Source of the DNA: Paenibacillus sp. LHD-38
Lineage (GTDB): Bacteria; Bacillota; Bacilli; Paenibacillales; Paenibacillaceae
Length of the DNA stretch: 64,000 nt
Direction: 5' to 3'
Assembly (NCBI RefSeq): GCF_031157315.1
Contig: NZ_JAVIFU010000011.1
Location: forward strand, 1 to 64,000
Notes under the pieces: generated by a model
What the model was told of the DNA's origin: nothing
Seen by the model: only the letters and a program-made list of their open reading frames with translations
Database searches by the model: none
Shown: piece after piece, positions 33,762 through 43,093 of the stretch
Position numbering within the stretch: position 1 is the stretch's first letter
Layout of the letters: every line of letters begins with the position of its first letter
Program-made: the position numbers and the translations under genes

Positions 33762-35147
33762 ATGAGCGAAACACATCAAACAGAAGAACAAGAGCAGGTT
33801 GTAGAGCAGGGAGTACACAACTTCAGCAGTGAAGAGAAATGGGTAAAACCCGAAGATCCGCTGCTGCTGGAGCGTCTCGAATGGTTCAAGGATCAGAAGC
33901 TGGGTCTTATGATGCACTGGGGGCCGTATTCTCAGCTTGGTCTCGTAGAATCCTGGGCGCTCTGCGACCAGGATGAAGAATGGTCCCGCAATGAGATCGA
34001 TTGGGATGTTGACGCAGAGGAACTGAAAAGACAGTACTTCGGATTAAACAAGACGTTCAATCCGCTCCGCTTTCAGCCCGAGCTGTGGGCAGACCTGGCT
34101 GCGGAGAACGGCTTCAAATATTTAAATTTCACGACCAAACATCATGACGGCTTCTGCATGTGGGACACCGCGACCACCGACTACCGCATCACAGGTCCGG
34201 ATTGTCCCTTCCACACGCATAAGTACGCCGATATTTGCAAGCAGCTGTTTGATGCTTTTCGCGCAAGGGGCTTAGCTATTTCAGCCTACTTCTCGAAGGC
34301 AGATTGGCACACGCCTTACTACTGGGCACCGGGTATGGAGCGCGGCACTTTTACGTCTCGGGGGCCTTCCTATGATCCGAAGCAATATCCTTGGCTGTGG
34401 GAGCAATTCGTACAATTCACCCATAAGCAAATTATGGAACTGATGACGCGCTACGGCCGAATCGATATGTTATGGCTCGATGCAGGCTGGGTTAATGATT
34501 ATCGCGACCAGAACATCAGACTGGGTGAAGTGGTGGAGAAGGCGCGTGAAATCCAGCCTTGGCTCCTCTCGGCTGACCGTACCGTCGGCGGACCGTATGA
34601 GAATTTGATTACGCCTGAGCAGACACTGCCGGAGCGTCCGCTGAATGTTCCATGGGAGAGCTGTATTACGATGGGTTACGCGTTCTCTTACCGCTATGAA
34701 GATAATTATAAATCCGTTCGCCAGCTGATCCATTTGCTCGTTGAAGTTGTTGCGAAAGGAGGCAATTTGGCCCTTAACGTCGCTCCGCAGCCTGACGGAA
34801 GACTGTCTCAAACCGCCATTTCCCGGATCAAGGGGATGGGCGCATGGTTGAAGGTTTATGGCGAAGGAATCTACGGAACGCGAATTTGTGAGCCGTATTC
34901 CGTAGGCAACTGTCAGTTTACGAGAAAAGACGATACGATCTATGCTTTCTACTTGTACAAGAATGAGCAAGAGACGGTGGAAGAGGAGATACACCTTCCG
35001 GTGCAGCAAGCCTTCAACCAGATTGATCTCGTAGGCGGACAGGACAACCTGTATTATCGCCGGACGGAGAACGGAATTATTGTACGTACACCAGAGAATG
35101 AACGCTCAGATCAAGCGCCGATAGCGCATGTATTCCGAATCAAGTAA
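33762..35147 (+). CDS. GH29 alpha-L-fucosidase
   Basis: The 461-residue product starts at ATG 33762, eight bases after TGGAGG; the frame upstream lacks a ribosome site. No signal peptide. GH29 signatures are LGLMMHWGPYS, FNPLRF, LNFTTKHHDGFCMWDT, and the nucleophile Asp in IDMLWLDAGW near residue 245, then VAKGGNLALNVAPQPDGRL. It hydrolyses terminal alpha-L-fucose from imported glycans in the cytoplasm with retention. It is the first gene of a six-gene operon and is followed after 19 bases by a second GH29 enzyme. Confidence 0.93.
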   Translation: MSETHQTEEQEQVVEQGVHNFSSEEKWVKPEDPLLLERLEWFKDQKLGLMMHWGPYSQLGLVESWALCDQDEEWSRNEIDWDVDAEELKRQYFGLNKTFNPLRFQPELWADLAAENGFKYLNFTTKHHDGFCMWDTATTDYRITGPDCPFHTHKYADICKQLFDAFRARGLAISAYFSKADWHTPYYWAPGMERGTFTSRGPSYDPKQYPWLWEQFVQFTHKQIMELMTRYGRIDMLWLDAGWVNDYRDQNIRLGEVVEKAREIQPWLLSADRTVGGPYENLITPEQTLPERPLNVPWESCITMGYAFSYRYEDNYKSVRQLIHLLVEVVAKGGNLALNVAPQPDGRLSQTAISRIKGMGAWLKVYGEGIYGTRICEPYSVGNCQFTRKDDTIYAFYLYKNEQETVEEEIHLPVQQAFNQIDLVGGQDNLYYRRTENGIIVRTPENERSDQAPIAHVFRIK

Positions 35148-35166
35148 TCGAAAGGGGAAATGAGAT

Positions 35167-36453
35167 ATGCAGAAGTGGTTTCAGGAGGCTAAGCTCGGAA
35201 TATTCATACATTATGGCATCTATGCCGTAGACGGGGTCGCGGAATCGTGGTCTTTCTATAACGGAAAAATGTCCTATGAGGATTACATGCAACAATTGGA
35301 CCGGTTTACGGCATCGAAATTCGATGCGGACAAATGGGCGGATTTGATCGAACAATCGGGCGCCAAATATGCGGTCCTTACGACGAAGCACCATGACGGC
35401 GTAGCTTTATGGGACACGAAGTACAGCGACTTAAACGTTGTCAAGAAGACGCCGGTGGAAAGGGATCTTGTAAAAGAATATGCGGAAGCTGTTACGAAAA
35501 GAGGGATTCGCCTAGGGATGTATTACTCGTTGATCGACTGGTCGCATCCCGATTATCCGAGTGTTTTTGAGGGCGGCAAGGTACCTGATGATTTGAGCAA
35601 AGTCAATCGGTTCTCGAATCCGGTCGACGGCGTTCAGGATGAAGAAAAATGGAATCAGTTTTTGCAGTTTAACAATGATCAGCTGAAAGAGATTTTAACG
35701 AACTATGGAATGGTCGATCTGCTCTGGTTCGACGGAGACTGGGAGAGAACCGCGGAGCAGTGGAATTTGCCTGCGTTCAAGCAGTATTTGCAGTCGTTCA
35801 ACCCCGATATCATCATCAACTCGCGTCTGCAAGGCCATGGGGATTACAAAACGCCGGAGCAGGGAATTCCGATTACGAGGCCGGAGGGGCCTTGGGAGTT
35901 CTGCACCACAATAAATACTTCTTGGGGATACGTCCCTACGGATAACAAATACAAATCCTTGACTCAGATCATTCGGATGTTCTGTGATTGCATTACGTTG
36001 GGCGGCAATATGCTGCTCGATATCGGGCCTATGGAAGACGGAACGATAGATCCGAGACAAGAGGATATTTTGCTAGGGCTAGGTGAGTGGATCCGAACGC
36101 ATGAGGAAGCCGTGTTTGGAACGGATGAAGGCATTCTGACGAGGTATTATTTGGGCGGCAGCACGGTCTCGAAGGATAAGAAGACCTTGTACCTCTTTGT
36201 TTATGACAACCCGAAAGAGAGCGTATGCCTAAAAGGCCTATGCAATCCGATTAAAAAAATTACGGTGCTTCATTCCGGCAAGGAGCTTTCGCATGAGATT
36301 CATGGCGGCGTGCCGTGGTTCAATATTCCGGGAACGACGTGGATATCGATGACAGCGGAAGACGCCCATAAGCAGGTTACGGTCCTCAAGCTTGAGTTTG
36401 ATGAAGAGCTGGATATGTACGGCGGCTCCGGGGCTGTTGTCACGCATAACTAG
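35167..36453 (+). CDS. GH29 alpha-L-fucosidase (second paralog)
   Basis: The 428-residue product starts at ATG 35167 behind GAAAGGGG. It has WFQEAKLGIFIHYGIYAVDG, AVLTTKHHDGVALWDT, the nucleophile in VDLLWFDGDWER, and CDCITLGGNMLLDIGPMEDG. It is clearly diverged from the first fucosidase, so the two probably differ in linkage or aglycone specificity (for example alpha-1,6 core against alpha-1,2/1,3/1,4 fucose); which is which cannot be read from sequence. No signal peptide. Confidence 0.93.
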   Translation: MQKWFQEAKLGIFIHYGIYAVDGVAESWSFYNGKMSYEDYMQQLDRFTASKFDADKWADLIEQSGAKYAVLTTKHHDGVALWDTKYSDLNVVKKTPVERDLVKEYAEAVTKRGIRLGMYYSLIDWSHPDYPSVFEGGKVPDDLSKVNRFSNPVDGVQDEEKWNQFLQFNNDQLKEILTNYGMVDLLWFDGDWERTAEQWNLPAFKQYLQSFNPDIIINSRLQGHGDYKTPEQGIPITRPEGPWEFCTTINTSWGYVPTDNKYKSLTQIIRMFCDCITLGGNMLLDIGPMEDGTIDPRQEDILLGLGEWIRTHEEAVFGTDEGILTRYYLGGSTVSKDKKTLYLFVYDNPKESVCLKGLCNPIKKITVLHSGKELSHEIHGGVPWFNIPGTTWISMTAEDAHKQVTVLKLEFDEELDMYGGSGAVVTHN

Positions 36454-36486
36454 CAAACCAAATAGATCTCCAAGGAGGCAGAAACA

Positions 36487-37365
36487 GTGAAGATTGGATT
36501 AAGCTCTTATAGTCTATTAAAAGCGATTAAATCCGGAGAGATGAGCATTCTGGATGTTATCCGCTGGGTTGCCGATAACGGCGGAGAGCATTTAGAGCTC
36601 GTTCCTTACGGCTACACGCTGGTTGATAACCCGGAGCTGGCGGATGCCGTCCGCGAGACCGCGAAGGAAGCGGGCATTGCGCTGTCGAACTACTCGATGC
36701 CGGCAAATTTCGTGCAAGAAACGGAAGCTTTATTCGACGAGGAGGTTGCCCGGGTCAAGCAGCATGTTGATCTTGTGCACCGCCTCGGCATGAATCATAT
36801 GAGGCATGATGTTACCGCATTTACGATTCCAAAAGAGCAAATGAGCATCCAATGGTTCGAGGATCATCTGCCGCTCATGGTGAAGGGCAGTCAGCTCATC
36901 GCGGACTATGCCTCGCAGTACGGCATTACGACAACGATCGAGAACCATGGCTTCAGCGTGCAGTCCAGTGACCGGGTACAGCGCGTATTGCATGCGGTTG
37001 ACCGCACGAATTTCAAGACGACGCTTGATATTGGCAATTTCATGTGCGTGGATGAAGACTCAATCATCGGCGTGAAAAAGAATCTGCCCTATGCTTCGCT
37101 CGTTCACTTCAAGGATTTCTATTTCCGTCCGTATGACCAGGAACCGGGCGGCGGCGAGTGGTTCTTGACCTCGAACGGAAACTATTTACGCGGGGCGATT
37201 GTGGGACACGGCGATATCGAAATTCGAAAAATCGTCAAGCTCATCAAGGAATCAGGCTACGACGGGTATATCACGATTGAATTTGAAGGAATGGAAGAGT
37301 GCAAATCGGCCTCCCGCATCGCAATGGACAATCTGCGGCGCTTCTGGGACGAATGTTTACTATAA
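36487..37365 (+). CDS. sugar phosphate isomerase/epimerase family TIM barrel
   Basis: The 292-residue product begins with GTG or ATG-like start at 36487 behind AAGGAGG. It is an AP_endonuc_2 (xylose isomerase-like) barrel: MKIGLSSYSLLKAIKSGEMS, GEHLELVPYGY, TTTIENHGF, TTLDIGNFMCVDED, LVHFKDFYFRP, VGHGDIEI and GYDGYITIEFEG carry the metal-binding Glu/Asp/His positions. It probably acts on a monosaccharide or its derivative released by the neighbouring glycosidases, perhaps fucose or a keto-sugar; the reaction is unknown. Confidence 0.85.
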   Translation: MKIGLSSYSLLKAIKSGEMSILDVIRWVADNGGEHLELVPYGYTLVDNPELADAVRETAKEAGIALSNYSMPANFVQETEALFDEEVARVKQHVDLVHRLGMNHMRHDVTAFTIPKEQMSIQWFEDHLPLMVKGSQLIADYASQYGITTTIENHGFSVQSSDRVQRVLHAVDRTNFKTTLDIGNFMCVDEDSIIGVKKNLPYASLVHFKDFYFRPYDQEPGGGEWFLTSNGNYLRGAIVGHGDIEIRKIVKLIKESGYDGYITIEFEGMEECKSASRIAMDNLRRFWDECLL

Positions 37366-37408
37366 GCGAGATTCGTGGATTAATGCAGAAAAGAAACGAG
37401 GGAATCAC

Positions 37409-38434
37409 ATGTATTTAAGCGGAGTACCGGAGCCGAAACTTGAATATGCTCCAAAACGTTATATATGCAGGCGCGCCACGGAGCCGCTCCTGATCGACGG
37501 GCGTGTCGATAAGCCGTTCTGGGCAGCGGCGGATTGGACGGATGATTTCGTCGATATCGAAGGCGACCTCCGTCCGAGGCCTGCAAAGCAGACCCGCGTA
37601 AAAATGCTTTGGGACGATGACTATTTTTATTTTGCGGCGGAATTGATGGAGGATCAGATTTGGGCAACGTTGACGGAACGGGATTCGGTCATTTTCTACG
37701 ACAATGATTTTGAAATTTTCATTGATCCCGACGGAGATACCCATCAGTATTACGAGTTTGAAATCAATGCGCTGAACACGGTATGGGATCTGCTGTTGAT
37801 TAAGCCTTACCGTGACGGAGGCCCTCCGGTTAACGGCTGGGATATTAGCGGGCTTCTGACGGCAGTGCATATTGACGGGGAGCTGAACCGGCCGGGCGCA
37901 GCGAACCGGAAGTGGAGCATTGAGGCGGCAATGCCATGGAAAAGCTTGCGCGAATGCGCGGCTGAAGCGAAGCCGCCGGCAAAAGGTGAGTTTTGGCGCG
38001 TTAATTTCTCTCGTGTCGAATGGCAGGCAGAGGAGCAGGACGGCGAATACCGCAAGGTCGTTAATCCGGATACGGGGAAGCCTTATCCGGAGGATAATTG
38101 GGTGTGGTCTCCGATGGGGATTATTAATATGCATTATCCGGAGCTATGGGGCTATGTCGTATTCGCAGGTGAAGACGGTCCGGAATCGTTCGAGCTGCCG
38201 GCGGATGAACGCATCAAGTGGGAGCTGCGCAAGCTCTATTACCGTGAGCGCAATTACTTCGCAAGCCACGGCATCTTTACAAGCGATGAGAAATGGTTAA
38301 TGCATGACGACGAGCATTGGGTGATTAAGCCTGTGATTGAGACAACCAGCTCCCTATTTCAGATATCTGCGCCATCGACGGATGGCAATTCCAGATTCTG
38401 CATTAGAGAAGACGGCAAGCTATGGAAGGAGTGA
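37409..38434 (+). CDS. CBM9-like carbohydrate-binding protein
   Basis: The 341-residue product starts at ATG 37409 after CGAGGGA; the longer open frame overlaps the previous gene. It belongs to the carbohydrate-binding family 9-like (DOMON-type) group: DGRVDKPFWAAADWTDDFVD, VKMLWDDDYFYFAAELMEDQ, IFYDNDFEIFIDPDGDTHQY and YEFEINALNTVWDLLL. No signal peptide is present, so unusually for a binding module it seems to act in the cytoplasm. Free-standing proteins like this occur in glycan loci; whether it binds sugar or has enzymatic activity is not known. Confidence 0.82.
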   Translation: MYLSGVPEPKLEYAPKRYICRRATEPLLIDGRVDKPFWAAADWTDDFVDIEGDLRPRPAKQTRVKMLWDDDYFYFAAELMEDQIWATLTERDSVIFYDNDFEIFIDPDGDTHQYYEFEINALNTVWDLLLIKPYRDGGPPVNGWDISGLLTAVHIDGELNRPGAANRKWSIEAAMPWKSLRECAAEAKPPAKGEFWRVNFSRVEWQAEEQDGEYRKVVNPDTGKPYPEDNWVWSPMGIINMHYPELWGYVVFAGEDGPESFELPADERIKWELRKLYYRERNYFASHGIFTSDEKWLMHDDEHWVIKPVIETTSSLFQISAPSTDGNSRFCIREDGKLWKE

Positions 38435-38440
38435 GTACGA

Positions 38441-41080
38441 ATGACCCTACAGACCTCTGTATTCTCATTGGATCAACAAGCCATGGACCATATTGAGCGC
38501 AAGTTCCGCGAGAAGCAGCTGATCGCTGCGGCAAGATCGCAGGAGCTGTTCGATATCTTTCAGCAGAAGCTGACCTCAGAAGAAACCTGGGCGCTCAAAT
38601 TTTTATTTGCCTATATGCCGGTAAACGATTTGGCCGATTATGACGGATCGTTATTTTTAAGCCATGTACGCCAAACGTTGGACATTCGGGGCCGCGTTCC
38701 TTGGGGAGCGCGTGTTCACGATCACCTCTTCCTGCATTTTGTGCTGCCGTACCGGGTAAACACCGAGAATATCGAGGATTCCCGCGGCATTTTGTATGAC
38801 GAATTGGCGGCTCGCACTTCGCACTTGTCTATGGCGGATGCGATCTTGGAGACGAACTACTGGTGCCATGAGAAAGCCAATTATACGGGAAGCGATTTGC
38901 GAACGGTCTCGCCGCTGACGATGATCCGGACTGCGCGCGGCCGCTGCGGCGAGGAATCGACGCTTGCGGTTGCTGCGCTTCGCAGCATTGGCATTCCTGC
39001 AAGGCAAGTTTATACGCCGCGCTGGGCGCATTGCGACGATAACCACGCCTGGGTTGAAGCATGGGCCGACGGCAGGTGGTACTATATCGGCGCTTGCGAA
39101 CCGGAAGCGCGCCTGAACCAAGGCTGGTTCAGTCCGCCTGCCCGGAGGGCAATGCTGATCAACACGCGGATATTCGCGAATTATTCCGGTCCGGAGGACA
39201 TCACGCTCGCCGACGAGTGGTTTACGGAAATCAACTTATTGGAAGGCTATGCGCCTACAAGAACCATCACCGTTCATATAAAGGACGAGCAAGGCAGACC
39301 GGTTGACGGAGCTGACGTCTTCTTCGAGTTATACAATATGGCAGAATTTTATCCGATAGCGGCGCTGCCAACAAACGCGCAGGGGGAGGCTTCGTTTAAG
39401 ACGGGGTTCGGAGATCTGATGGTTCGCGCAGTTAAGGATGGCAAGTGGGCGGAGAAGAAGATTACGGCCGCAGGCGGTGAGCTCATTGAGCTTGTTCTGG
39501 ATCAGACGGAGCAGCCAAGCGATACGGCGGATTTTGATATGGTTCCTCCGCCGGAGCTTCACGGCGAGGCTTCTGATCCGCTGACCGACGAAATGATCCT
39601 GCGGCATAATCGGCGCCTGGAAGAAGGCACTGAAATTCGAAGCGGCTATGAGCAAACCTTTTTGGATGAAGCGCAAGCGACGAAGCTCGCCGAAGCCGCG
39701 GGCCTTCCGAGGGAGCGGGTGTGGGATGTGCTGCGCAAGGCGCGCGGGAACAGCCGGGAGATAGCAGCGTTCCTGTGGGAACACTCATTCCAACATGGAG
39801 AATGGCCGCTGCTTCTGCTGGAGAGCATGAACGAAAAGGATCTTACGGATACGTTTCGCCCAGCGCTTGACGATCATCTCATCGGGTCGCTGTCACAGCG
39901 CGGTGAGCTTCCGGAGGATCTATTCAACCGGTACATCCTTTGTCCTCGCGTATTATATGAGATGATCAAGCCTTATAAGCGTTTTTTCCAAGACATGTTC
40001 ACCGAGGAGGACGTTTTATCGTTCCGGCAGGATCCGACGGGGCTTGTCCGCAAAATAGATGCGGAGTGGGAGATAAGAGAGGATCTCCCAAATCTGCGGG
40101 GCAAGGGCAACCCCGTAGGCACCTTCAAATTAAAGAAGGGGGACCGGGATTCTCTGGATATTCTGTTCGTGGCGATTTGCCGCAGCCTTGGCATTCCGGC
40201 ACGTTTGCATCCGAGCGAGCAGAAGCCGCAATTTATGATGGGCGGCAGCTGGCAGGATGCTGTATTCACTCAAGGATGGAAGCCTCAAACGAAGAAGAAG
40301 GATAACGGTACGCTTCGTTTGCTGCCGGACGCCGATTTACGGGCAGAATCACCCGCCCCCTCGTACTCGGAGAATTTTACATTCGCCCGGCTGGAGAACG
40401 GAAGCTACAAGACGCTTTTCTACCCTTATGGGAATTCGGATGTATTTGATCAACCGTTCGAGGTCGAAGAAGGCTCATACCGAATGACTTCGGGCATTCG
40501 CCTGAAGGATGGTACCGTTCGCGTTCGATTCACTTACTTCACGGTACGCGCAGGGGAACAAACGGATTGCAGCCTGACATTCCGTGAGCCGATGCTCGAT
40601 ATTCCCGTGCTGGGAACGATGAATCGGGAAAGCGACCTCATTATGGGGAATGGCACCGTTAAGACGATGGGTGATCTAATCGGCACGAGCGGAGCGATTG
40701 TGGCTTGGCTGGAACCGGAACGAGAGCCAACCAAGCATTTGATCCGTGAGATCGGTGAGCTTGCCGAGCCTTTGACAGAACTCGGAGCGCCGATCATATT
40801 CGTTGTCGGGGATTCCGAGTGGGCCTCGTCATTCGATCCTGGCAGCTATTCGAAGCTGCCGTCATGCGCCATGTTTGTCCGTGACTCTTCCTATGCGTCG
40901 ATACCTTGCTTTATTTCCAAGCCGTCAGCAAGCGAAGCGGGGTTCCCGCATCTCTTCGTTCTGGACGGCCAAGACCAAATTCGTTATACCGCATCAGGCT
41001 ATAAAATCGGTACCGGAAAAGAAGCGCTGCAGATTTTAACCGGTATATGGCAGAAACCAGCGAAACGGAGTGTTACGTAA
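38441..41080 (+). CDS. transglutaminase-like multidomain protein
   Basis: The 879-residue product has no signal peptide. A transglutaminase-like domain contains TARGRCGEESTLAVAALRSI (Cys169), DNHAWVEAW (His202) and an acidic residue near IGACEPE (Glu220, where Asp is usual). Next comes an Ig-like regulatory-type domain (about 265-350, VHIKDEQGRPVDGADVFFEL). Around residues 570-595 GDRDSLDILFVAICRSLGIP resembles a second transglutaminase core lacking the Cys. The end (about 745-875, AWLEPEREPTKHLIREIGEL) looks thioredoxin-like. Such proteins may be glycopeptide amidases or proteases; a role in cleaving the peptide part of imported glycopeptides is a guess. Its stop overlaps the GH18 start. Confidence 0.75.
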   Translation: MTLQTSVFSLDQQAMDHIERKFREKQLIAAARSQELFDIFQQKLTSEETWALKFLFAYMPVNDLADYDGSLFLSHVRQTLDIRGRVPWGARVHDHLFLHFVLPYRVNTENIEDSRGILYDELAARTSHLSMADAILETNYWCHEKANYTGSDLRTVSPLTMIRTARGRCGEESTLAVAALRSIGIPARQVYTPRWAHCDDNHAWVEAWADGRWYYIGACEPEARLNQGWFSPPARRAMLINTRIFANYSGPEDITLADEWFTEINLLEGYAPTRTITVHIKDEQGRPVDGADVFFELYNMAEFYPIAALPTNAQGEASFKTGFGDLMVRAVKDGKWAEKKITAAGGELIELVLDQTEQPSDTADFDMVPPPELHGEASDPLTDEMILRHNRRLEEGTEIRSGYEQTFLDEAQATKLAEAAGLPRERVWDVLRKARGNSREIAAFLWEHSFQHGEWPLLLLESMNEKDLTDTFRPALDDHLIGSLSQRGELPEDLFNRYILCPRVLYEMIKPYKRFFQDMFTEEDVLSFRQDPTGLVRKIDAEWEIREDLPNLRGKGNPVGTFKLKKGDRDSLDILFVAICRSLGIPARLHPSEQKPQFMMGGSWQDAVFTQGWKPQTKKKDNGTLRLLPDADLRAESPAPSYSENFTFARLENGSYKTLFYPYGNSDVFDQPFEVEEGSYRMTSGIRLKDGTVRVRFTYFTVRAGEQTDCSLTFREPMLDIPVLGTMNRESDLIMGNGTVKTMGDLIGTSGAIVAWLEPEREPTKHLIREIGELAEPLTELGAPIIFVVGDSEWASSFDPGSYSKLPSCAMFVRDSSYASIPCFISKPSASEAGFPHLFVLDGQDQIRYTASGYKIGTGKEALQILTGIWQKPAKRSVT

Positions 41081-42117
41081 TGACGAAGCGAAAATATATT
41101 GTGGCGGGTTATGCCGCCGATTCGAAGCTTCCTGACATCACGCGGGAAGATTTGATGAAGTTAACTCATCTGAATGTGGCCTTCGGCCATGTGCGCAATG
41201 ATGAGATCACGACAGGCCATTTGAAGCATGTGGACCTTCTCCGAGAGATTAAACAAGAATTTCCTGAGCTTACGATCCTGTTATCCGTCGGTGGCTGGAG
41301 CGCCGGCGGATTCTCCGAAGCGGCATCTACACAAGAGGGGAGAAACCGCATGGCGAGCTCGGCGGTTCGCGTATTGTCCGATTATCCGTTTGACGGGATC
41401 GATCTGGACTGGGAATACCCATGCTATGGCGAAGCCGGCATTGCGTCGAGTCCGGAAGACAAAACCAATTTCACCTTGCTGCTAAAGACGATGCGCGAAG
41501 CATTGGATCGCAAAGGCGCGAGCGATGAGCGGCATTACCTGCTCACCATTGCCGCGGGAGCGGATCAATATTACGTAGATGGTACGGAAATGGATCAGGT
41601 CCAGCAGTATTTGGATTTCATTCAATTGATGACCTATGATATGCGCGGCGGCTTTCAAATTTTGACGGGGCACCATACGAATCTGTATACGCCAACCGGG
41701 GATTTGTTCCGAATCAGCGTGGATGCTTCCGTTAATTTGTTCATTCGGGCAGGCGTGCCGAAGGAGAAGATCGTCATTGGCGCGGCATTCTATTCCCGGC
41801 AATGGCATCAGGTTCCGGACCGCGCTAACGGGCTTCACCAAATGGCTGGAAGCACCGGCGGTTATGGACCGGATTTCACGGCATTGGCAGCGGAATACAT
41901 TGATAAGAATAACTATATTCGGTACTGGGACAACGAAGCCAAGGCGCCGTACCTCTATGATGGAAACAGCTTCATCTCCTATGAGGATGAGCAATCGCTG
42001 CAGCACAAATGCGACTACGTCAAGCAAAATGAATTAGGCGGCGTCATGTTCTGGGAATACAGCTGCGATGAGACTCACCGGTTGCTCGATGCGATTGCTA
42101 AGGGGCTTAAGTCATAA
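41080..42117 (+). CDS. GH18 glycosidase (chitinase or endo-beta-N-acetylglucosaminidase-like)
   Basis: The 345-residue product starts at ATG 41080, overlapping the stop of the preceding gene by one base. It is a single GH18 barrel without signal peptide: YIVAGYAADSKLPDITREDL, TILLSVGGWSAGGFSEAAST, the catalytic DGIDLDWEYP (DxxDxDxE complete), FIQLMTYDMRG, and GGVMFWEYSCDE. It would cleave beta-1,4 bonds next to N-acetylglucosamine in the cytoplasm. With fucosidases in the same operon, the chitobiose core of N-glycans or chito-oligosaccharides are plausible substrates. Confidence 0.9.
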   Translation: MTKRKYIVAGYAADSKLPDITREDLMKLTHLNVAFGHVRNDEITTGHLKHVDLLREIKQEFPELTILLSVGGWSAGGFSEAASTQEGRNRMASSAVRVLSDYPFDGIDLDWEYPCYGEAGIASSPEDKTNFTLLLKTMREALDRKGASDERHYLLTIAAGADQYYVDGTEMDQVQQYLDFIQLMTYDMRGGFQILTGHHTNLYTPTGDLFRISVDASVNLFIRAGVPKEKIVIGAAFYSRQWHQVPDRANGLHQMAGSTGGYGPDFTALAAEYIDKNNYIRYWDNEAKAPYLYDGNSFISYEDEQSLQHKCDYVKQNELGGVMFWEYSCDETHRLLDAIAKGLKS

Positions 42118-42171
42118 TAGCTTATGAATTTTAAAGCTTGAAGATCAACCGTATAGGTTTGGTCAAACAAC

Positions 42172-42216
42172 AAAAACGGCACTTTTGTCATTTCCAATGA
42201 CAGAAGTGCCGTTTTT
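42172..42216 (+). terminator. strong terminator ending the fucosidase operon
   Basis: AACGGCACTT pairs with AAGTGCCGTT and TGTCATT with AATGACA, with A and T runs outside. It also ends transcription from the minus-strand GntR gene beyond it. Confidence 0.9.
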
Positions 42217-42272
42217 GTTGCAGCGATATGGAATCCTATATGTAGGAGCGAAGGTTGTACGATAATCAGATC

Positions 42273-42893
42273 CTAACGGATCAAATGAAGGCAAAACTCA
42301 AGATCAGCCTGGAGATGATCTTTCATCAACCGCTCGGCCGTATTGCCGTCATGTGCTCTGATGGCCTCACAAATCTGCTGATGTTCATCAATGAGAAAGG
42401 GACGATGGTAATAGACGACGGTGTGCCGAAACAGATAGATAACGGATTGCATCCGGTCGAACAAATCAATCATTAATGAGTTATTGCTTGCTCCCATAAT
42501 AATTTCATGAAACGCCTTATTCGCTTCCATGATCTCATCTAACGAGCCAGTTCTCCCGATTGCGACGCAATGCTCTAATGTGACGAGCTCTTGCTCGGAC
42601 AAATAGGAGGCTGCACATTGTGCTGCGTGTCCTTCAAGCAGTTTTCTCAGTTCGAAAGTATTGCGAAGATCCGTCTCAGAAAGCTTCACAACACGCTTAT
42701 TGACGACTAATCCTTCCTGTTCGAGCTTGCGGATGGATTCTCGTATAGGCGTGCGGCTTACATTCAAGTCTGCGGCAAGCTTTTCTTCAACCAGCTTGGA
42801 GCCCTGGGCCAGCGTACCGTTCAGAATCATATCACGCAGTGCTTCATAAGATTGCTGGTAGGCTGAACCGGATTTGGAATTGTCCCGCTGCAT
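42273..42893 (-). CDS. GntR-family regulator (FCD domain) of the acid-sugar operon
   Basis: The 206-residue product has the GntR winged helix at residues 13-72 (QSYEALRDMILNGTLAQGSK, LNVSRTPIRESIRKLEQEGL) and an FCD effector domain (FHEIIMGASNNSLMIDL, HQQICEAIRAHDGNTAERLM, KDHLQADLEF). It is divergent from the dehydrogenase/kinase/permease operon, with matching palindromes in between, so it is probably the repressor. The inducer should be the acid sugar handled by the operon. Confidence 0.9.
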   Translation of the reverse strand: MQRDNSKSGSAYQQSYEALRDMILNGTLAQGSKLVEEKLAADLNVSRTPIRESIRKLEQEGLVVNKRVVKLSETDLRNTFELRKLLEGHAAQCAASYLSEQELVTLEHCVAIGRTGSLDEIMEANKAFHEIIMGASNNSLMIDLFDRMQSVIYLFRHTVVYYHRPFLIDEHQQICEAIRAHDGNTAERLMKDHLQADLEFCLHLIR

Positions 42894-42988
42894 AGTTTTT
42901 CACCTCTAACGTCTACTTTATCGAAAAGCTTGATTATTCACAATGATTTAGAACGTTTGCGCGAAAAATGTATTCAAATATTTAAAAA

Positions 42989-43019
42989 TTGTATACAAAA
43001 ATATATAATTTGTGTACAA
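42989..43019 (+). promoter_or_regulatory. two operators of the acid-sugar GntR regulator
   Basis: TTGTATACAA (42989-42998, perfect palindrome) and TTGTGTACAA (43010-43019) lie 21 bases apart, centre to centre, on the same face of the helix. TATAAT at 43004-43009 or TACAAT at 43015-43020 could be the -10 box. The form fits FCD-type GntR operators. Confidence 0.7.
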
Positions 43020-43038
43020 TACATTTGAGAAAGCGAAT

Positions 43039-43052
43039 TGATAGCGTTTACA
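43039..43052 (+). promoter_or_regulatory. cre site (CcpA) in the acid-sugar operon leader
   Basis: TGATAGCGTTTACA matches the cre consensus at 13 of 14 positions and lies downstream of the promoter, where bound CcpA would block transcription. Confidence 0.7.
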
Positions 43053-43093
43053 GAATGGAAATCAAGTAAATGAATGGTTGGAGGGTTTGCAAA

